Shown: positions 58,304 to 64,000 of the stretch, one piece after another
Numbering within the stretch: position 1 is the stretch's first letter
Layout of the letters: each line of letters starts with the position of its first letter
Assembly: GCF_019175385.1 (NCBI RefSeq)
Contig: NC_083346.1
Span: forward strand, 58,061,821-58,125,820
DNA length: 64,000 bases
Origin: Lycium barbarum
Taxonomy: Eukaryota; Streptophyta; Magnoliopsida; Solanales; Solanaceae
Direction: 5' to 3'
The notes under the pieces: model-generated
Seen by the model: the letters and a program-made list of their open reading frames with translations, nothing else
What the model was told of the DNA's origin: nothing
Databases searched by the model: none
Program-made: the position numbers and the translations under genes

Positions 58304-59364
58304 GTAGAATGAGGAAAGGAATGTAGAGTATGAAAAATTGTGTGTTATAGGCATATGTGTGTATGGCCGAAAATTGTGTGGATGAAGAAGGATGGTAAAA
58401 AATTTATTTGTTATGTTAATTGTGTTGTTGTGGCCTTGTGATGGAAATGGAAGAATAATGGTTCAAGTTGGTATAAAAATTTATAGAAAAATGGTTATGG
58501 GAAATTATGTGATTTTAATATAGTTTTGTGTAATTATGGGAGCGAAGTTCTAAATGTGGATTATTATGTTAGTTGATGGATTTGGAAGGATACTAATCCG
58601 TATTGGCATGAAAGATTGGTTATTAAGTTGGAATGGGAGTTATTGCACAATGTAGAAAAGAGGAACATTTATGTTAGAATGTATTTTTGTTGTGATTCTT
58701 GATGTTGTTGGTGTTGCTTTGGGTGTTGTGTTGATGAATTTGGCCGAGTTGAATTCTCGGGGATGTTGTATTTATAGGGGAGGTGCTGCCGAAATTTCAG
58801 TAGACAAATACTAAATCAAAATTGGAACTTTAAGCCTTATGAATAGTAATTGGTAAATGTGACCATTTGTAGGTTTTTGACGAAACGGGATTTGAGCTTT
58901 GGCGATCGAAAAAGGCAAGAAAGGTATGTAAAGCTCCACCTTTTCTTCTCTTGGCATGTCCTAGACGTGTTAGGTTTGAATTTGGACCCCGGGGATGACT
59001 CTACTCTTCGGAATCCACGATTAAATTTCTCCCTTTTTCATTCAGTGGAATTGAATCGATTATGTTGCTAATGATTAGAAAAGTTGTCTAAACACGTAGA
59101 ACTTGAGCAAATAGGACTCGATTACTTTAAAACTTTCATAAGGGATATTAGGAAGTGTAAAATACGTAAAATTATGTACGCCACCTCATTTGACCCGAGG
59201 TGGGTCCACCATTCCCGAATCCCTTCCTATTGTTCTACTTGACTTACTTCTATACGATAATTAAAGGAAACTCTTGGTTACCGTTCCGACTACTAAATGG
59301 TGGTATTCTAACCACTCCAAGTTTGTTATGAATTGTACGCCCTCTTTGACATAAGATCTCCGCT

Positions 59365-59575
59365 ACGAACATTCCGGTATAAGCATTTTGATATAAGTTT
59401 TTTGACCTAAGTAGTTTGATGTAAATGTTCCGACATAAGCATTCGCACATAAGTATTCTGGTATGAATATTTTGATATGAATCATCTGATACGAGTATTT
59501 GATACAAGTATTCCGGTATAAGTATTCTGACAAAAATATGTGATGTGAGAGATCCGCTATGAATACTCTGATAAT
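59365..59575 (+). repeat. Degenerate 15-18-bp tandem array
   Basis: About twelve loosely conserved units of the form ATTCTGATATAAGT (e.g. ATTCCGGTATAAGTATTCTG near 59509). The minus-strand frame through it is Tyr/Ile/Cys repeat text, not a gene. Confidence 0.65.
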
Positions 59576-60600
59576 ACGTTCGATCATTTCATTGAGTCTT
59601 GATTATGTGCATCAGTTTCTCACTACTCTGCTCGTGCATGTGCTATGATCTCTTTCACCGAGTCCCGGGCCGGGTATGTTATCGTGCACTTTCTACTGCA
59701 TTATTCACCGAGTCCCTCACTAGAGGGCCGGGTACGGTATGTATATGTATATCTGATGAGGATGTGGTGATGTGTTGATGTGATGACGGGCTACGGCGGC
59801 CAGGAGGGCATCTGATGATTCCATTCACCGAGTCCCTCACTAGAGGGCCGGGTACGGTATTTATATATAAATATATATGTGTGCATGCATATGGTGTGAT
59901 TTGCTTATATTACCGAGTCCCGTAATGGGCCGGGTACGGTTTGTGATATTGGTATATAATTATATATGTTCATGCATATGATTATGATGTACTTATACCA
60001 CCGAGACCCCTATTGGGCCGAGTACGTTCTATACCTATTATGTTCATACTCACATTTTCGATTTCTGTTCTGGCTTGTTTACTACACTCCCTGCTTTACA
60101 TACTCGGTACATATTCCGTACTGACCCCCTTTCTTCGGGGGCTGCGTTTTCATGCCGCGCAGGTACAGACGACAGGTTTGCTGATCCGCCCGCTTAGGAC
60201 TTTATTCCGCTATTTTGGAGCGCTCTTTTATCCGGAGCCTACATCTTGGTATAGCCTTCTGTTATTGTGTATATATACGCCATTCAGGGGTACGACGGGG
60301 CCCTGTCCCGTCTTATGATTCTGTTATGTTCTGTAGAGGTCTGTAGACACACATGTGGGTTCTGTATATGCTTTTGGGTTGTTATGATCTGTGATGGCCT
60401 TATCGGCGTCTACGTGTTATACTTGTGCCTATGCGATATTTAGTAACGCCAATTGAAGTTTATATTGATATACTCTGCTAATATGCTAGCTAGGGCTATT
60501 GGGTACGTTTGGGTGTCCAATACGGGCACTAGTCATGGCCTACGGGGTTGGGTCGTGACAGTACCCGTCGTGGCCCCTAGCTGGGTCGTGTGGGGCAATT

Positions 60601-60706
60601 GGTGTAATTATACCGGCCTTAACGTACTTAAATGCATTAAAGTTGTAAGGTTAAGCGTGCCAGGCCCAGAGCAATTCTGGGATGGGTGACCCCCTGGGGA
60701 ATGTAC
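60601..60706 (+). other. 5S-rRNA-like module in element H
   Basis: GGTGTAATTATACCGGCCTT aligns to the 5S start GGATGCGATCATACCAGCAC. AAGGTTAAGCGTGC (60647-60660) matches the A-box region and TGGGATGGGTGACCCCCTGG (60679-60698) the C-box region. It is in the element's sense orientation, about 40 bp after the 5' LTR. The last roughly 15 nt of 5S are absent. Not a functional rRNA gene. Confidence 0.8.
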
Positions 60707-61403
60707 AAAATTTTCGCAAACATAGATATAAGAGACGAATAGGAAATTCGGGGCAACCTAAAAGGGAATTAGGATATGTGGAATGGTTATAAACTTTATA
60801 GGGGTCACACGAGCTGAGACAGATTAGATTGCTAAAAAGGAAGAAAAAGCAGCACAACTCTGAAATTAGAGTAAATTTGAACAAGTGATTGAAGATGTAT
60901 TGTAAAAGAAATGGCAGTGATATATGTATGTATAGGTAGGGCCCCCCCATTTATGACTATGTCGATCGATTGGTAAACCCTAAAAGCCGGTATTGTAATA
61001 TATGGAAAGCATTAACTGGACAGAATTTACGAGAAAAGGGGAAAGGTATGGTACAGATGTTACGAAGTAGACTGATATTCATTTTGCTATTGGTTGAGGT
61101 TGGAAGATTCTAATACAACGATGTTTGGAAAGAAAAGAGAAATAAAATGAAATAGCGCAGGGCAAAGGAAAACTTATGACATGAAATGATGAATCATGTG
61201 AATATCGAATAATTCGATTATCGAGAAAATAGAACGACAGATAAAGAATGGGTATGAAGGAAGAAGGTGATTACTAAGAGATAAACAGCTACATTAATTA
61301 TATTACTTGAGTGCCAGCTATCGGATAAGGTTGTGTACTATATAATTGTGATTCTGTTAAGGTCTCGTACGGAGAAAATCAAGTTGTAGGTTAGAAAGAA
61401 AAG
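60707..61403 (+). other. Internal non-coding region of element H
   Basis: No protein domain seen. The first part (about 60707-60770, TAGGAAATTCGGGGCAACC) matches the sequence following the 5S-like module in element E. The remainder is AT-rich and unassigned. Confidence 0.5.
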
Positions 61404-62874
61404 ATATGGCGGCATTACTTACATGGGGTCCGCGTTGATATTTATATGGACCCTAAGAGCCTCCAGTATACATATTTTAAGAAAAAGGAGCTGAATTCGC
61501 GGCAGAGAAGATGGTTCGAATTATTGAAAGATTATGATGTTAATATTTTGTACCACCCTAGAAAATCTAACGTTGTGGCAGACGCACTTAGTCGTCAATT
61601 TATGGACGGCTTGACCGGCGTACACTCAGAAACAAAGAATTGGTTTGTAAAACTCATCAGTCAGCTAGCCTTGGAGTCCGTTTGGTCGATTTAGAAGATA
61701 CTGAAATTTTTGTCCGAGAAGTTGCTGAATCATCGATTATGGAAGAGGTAAAACAGCGCCAGTTCGAGGACTCTATTCCGGTTTGGTACAGAGATACAAC
61801 CTTTGATAAGGAAAGGACCCATTTTGAGGTCTCACCTGGTAGGGTATTAGTATACAGAGGCAGAGTATGTGTGCCTAACGTTGCAGGGCTGCGACGGCCA
61901 ATTATGGGCGAAGCGCATAATGTTCGGTATTCTGTTTATCCTGAATCCACTAAAATGTACCATGACCTTAGATGTCTATATTGGTCGGATGGCATGAAAT
62001 GGGATATCGCAGAGTTCCTATATCTATCATCACTGACAGAGGTGCCCAATTTACGACTAATTTCTGGAGATTTGTTTTCAGGAAGGATTAGGGGCTCAGG
62101 TAAGTCTGAGCACAGTATTCCATCTTCAGAGCGACGGCCAGGCCGAGCACACTATACAGACGCTAGAAGATATGTTGTGGGCCTGTATTATTGAATTCAG
62201 AGGTAGCCGGGACGATCATCTGCCGTTGATCGAGTTTGCTTATAATGACAGCTACGATTCTAGATTAATACGAGGCTTTGTATGGCAGAAAATGCAGGTC
62301 ACCGATCGGCTGGTTCGATATTGGCGAAACAGAGTTAATCGGTCCCGATATGATCCAGCAGGCCGTTGATAAGGTGAAACTCATCCGAGAAAGACAATTA
62401 GCAGCCCAGAGTCGACAGAGATCGAATGCTGACAAATGGCGTCGGCCCTTAGAGTTCCAGGTCGGCGATTGGGTATTTTTGAAAGTATCGCCTATGAGAG
62501 GCGTAATGCGATTCAGCAAAAAGAGTAAGCTCAGTCCGCGGTATATCGGACCCTATCAAATTATTTGAAAGATTGGGAATGTCGCCTACGAGTTAGATTT
62601 ACCATCTGATTTGGAAGCGGTACGTCCGACATTTCATGTATCTATGCTCCGCGAATGTGTCAGTGGTCCTCCTAGAATATTTCCAGCAAATAATACTCGG
62701 GTGACGGAGGAACTATCATACGAAGAGCAGCCTGTAGCCATTCTGGATTGCCAGGTAAGGAGATTGCAGAATAAAGATGTAGCTTCCGTTAAGGTGCTGT
62801 GGCAGAACGATAACAGGGAAGAGATCACGTGGGAAACTGAAGAAGAAATATCCTTACTTGGTTATATTCAATAA
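61404..62874 (+). pseudogene. Element H pol remnant: RNase H end, gapped integrase, C-terminal module
   Basis: It opens in RNase H at [20 protein letters not shown] (usual YTDHKSLQY, so the catalytic Asp site is altered), then [13 protein letters not shown] and [18 protein letters not shown]. After a frameshift (about 61640): VCVPNVAGLRRPIM and YPESTKMYHDL (zinc part, His residues). A deletion at about 62015 removes the Cys pair and first catalytic Asp. DRGAQFT and DGQAEHTIQTLEDML remain in shifting frames. The stretch 62278-62568 reads YGRKCRSPIGWFDIGE, FLKVSPMRGVMRF and SPRYIGPY, with a stop at 62566-62568. The last part 62611-62874 has TFHVSMLRECV and the chromodomain-like VKVLWQNDNREEITWE. 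Confidence 0.85.
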
Positions 62875-62970
62875 TGAATGTGTATCATATGAGCCGACCA
62901 TAAAAAGAAACTCCCCCGAAGTGCTTACAAACCCTATAAGACTAATCTAACATTCGAGGACGAATGTTCT

Positions 62971-62984
62971 AAAGGGGGGGAGGA
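62971..62984 (+). other. Polypurine tract of element H
   Basis: AAAGGGGGGGAGGA directly precedes the 3' LTR and follows the inverted repeat ACATTCGAGGACGAATGT (about 62949-62967). Confidence 0.9.
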
Positions 62985-64000
62985 TGTTATATCCCGTATT
63001 TTTGAACGTCGGATCATTTGTAAGCTGAGGTGGGGCCCACACATCAAGATTTTTTTTTTGGAACATGTGACAAGCTATATGAATCACATATGTAAAGTTA
63101 AACACAACTCATGAAGGACCCTTGGGCCAAATCAAAGTGGAAGCCCTCCAAACGAATATTTTTAAGAAAACGTTTCCGGGTGACCTGACTTGGAGGGGCA
63201 AACACGGTATTATAAGTTTGGAATTTGGAAAGATACCAAGAGATAGAAGTTATAGATAATTGAATTAGCTTTCCAACCATAGGTCGTGGGTTCCCAGGTG
63301 ACGTCGGTACAAGGAGATATGAATGTTTTAAGGTCGAAAGGTCAGTGGGCTAGGCCCAACTCGGGACCAACCGAGTTGGCCCAAAAAAATAAAATGAAAA
63401 TTTAGGCCCAATGTTTAAGGGGTGGCCGGCCAAGTGAGGCCCAACCCATGGCTTTAATGAATACTTCCATGTGCTAATTAATTATAAATGGTCATTATCT
63501 AATAGAATTTTCAAGAAGCAAAGAAAGAAGAGAAAAGAGAAAAACCAAGAGCAAACATAAGAGCCATTTCGGGTTGGCCATAGAAAAATCACCCTAAAAA
63601 ATCTTGACTCTAAAATTATTTTCTTGTTGAATTCCTACTAAATTAAGTGTCCTCTACAACTTGGTGCAATTGTTTGGGAGAATAGAGCACTTGTTCCATC
63701 AATCTCACACTTGGGTTAAGTGAAGAAGTTGAAGAGAAAAGGTAAGAATTTATCCCTCCTTACTATGTTATGAAGGTTGGTTTATGTTGTAGTATATGGA
63801 AATGAGTAGAAATTATGGAAATAAGAAAGTTTGCAAAGTGGGGGTGTATGTATGGAGCTAGCCGTGTGTGTATATATGTTGTATACATATAGTGAGTTGA
63901 ATTTTATGTTGTACTCTAGTTGTGGTTATGGTGGAATTTATATTGGAAATGAAAGTTGAATGAATTTGGTTGAAGTTGGAAATATAGGTGTTGGCCGTGT
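62985..64000 (+). repeat. 3' LTR of element H (truncated by window)
   Basis: Starts TGTTATATCCCGTATTTTTG and follows the 5' LTR closely, e.g. the CTTTCCAACCATAGGTCGTG block near 63270, then through about 1016 bp to the window edge, including a first donor AAAAGGTAAG (63738-63747). Confidence 0.9.

Larger units (their letters stand above)
57455..60560 (+). repeat. 5' LTR of element H
   Basis: This 3106-bp LTR starts TGTTATATCCCGTATTTTTG and ends GGGTTGGGTCGTGACA. It contains a first donor AAAGGTAAG (58215-58221), an AT/GT microsatellite, mini-exon 58873-58923 with donor AAGGTATGTAAAGC, a degenerate 15-18-bp array (59365-59575), four CACCGAGTCCC..GGGCCGGGTAC units (59655-60025), and hairpins 60104-60124, 60125-60141 and 60294-60312. 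Confidence 0.9.
57455..64000 (+). mobile_element. Deletion-derivative gypsy chromovirus H, runs off right edge
   Basis: The 5' LTR is 57455-60560 and the 3' LTR begins at 62985 and leaves the window. The 2424-bp internal region lacks a primer site, gag, protease and most of RT. It starts with a 5S-like block, then non-coding sequence, then the end of RNase H, a gapped integrase and an intact-looking C-terminal module. The sequence GTTCA (57450-57454) should recur after the 3' LTR. LTR start, polypurine flank and 5S-like block match element E, so E and H belong to one family group. Confidence 0.88.

Noticed and set aside
60601..60706. Functional 5S rRNA gene
   Set aside because: The 3' end and the mid-region are diverged and it lies inside a retrotransposon; only promoter-like boxes are preserved.

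Overview
The window is repeat-dense plant nuclear DNA. Solanaceae is the likely source, judged from the recognisable repeat families: Tekay-type chromovirus Ty3/gypsy elements, a SIRE/Maximus-type Ty1/copia element, a CACTA transposon, an L1-type LINE, an Au-type SINE and Stowaway-like MITEs. I see no intact host gene. All long reading frames belong to mobile elements, and nearly all are broken by stops or frameshifts. There are no CRISPR arrays, tRNA genes or functional rRNA genes.

Left block (1-12.8 kb): an L1-type LINE on the minus strand (7290-11822) abuts a truncated MITE. A CACTA transposon (right terminal repeat at 7289, transposase on the minus strand) is inserted in the LINE zf-RVT region. 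A minus-strand gypsy LTR (1-1614) is in turn inserted in the CACTA second gene.

Central block (12823-53887): a SIRE-type copia element with 1.0-kb LTRs and the target duplication TACAC is inflated from about 7 kb to 41 kb by five insertions. These are solo LTR A (14211-17176, TSD ACAAT), a poly(A)-tailed retrocopy carrying an antisense SINE (17958-18920), solo LTR B (19980-22223, TSD GGATA), solo LTR C (24217-48589), and solo LTR G (48784-52131, TSD GGGGG). LTR C itself holds a Tekay-like gypsy element D (24281-43098, TSD GAACC) and solo LTR F (43453-46647, TSD TATAT). Element D holds a non-autonomous LTR element E (30357-38968, TSD GGTTC) with near-identical 3.5-kb LTRs. The nest is therefore five levels deep, and the insertion order can be read from the target duplications.

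Right block (53888-64000): the SIRE element sits in a degraded multi-exon minus-strand gene with an Arg/Gly-rich and a Pro-rich segment, possibly plant-mobile-domain-like, whose intron holds a Stowaway-like MITE. A gypsy LTR (I, from 55569) follows. It is interrupted by a deletion-derivative gypsy element (H) that runs off the right edge.

The most interesting signals are not genes. (1) LTRs of otherwise diverged families share consecutive hairpins around a TACTCGGTAC..GTACTGA motif, with compensatory stem changes. (2) The same LTRs share a splice-signal layout that would define a mini-exon of about 49-54 nt. (3) Elements E and H both carry a sense-oriented, about 105-nt 5S-rRNA-like module inside the element body with the internal promoter boxes preserved.
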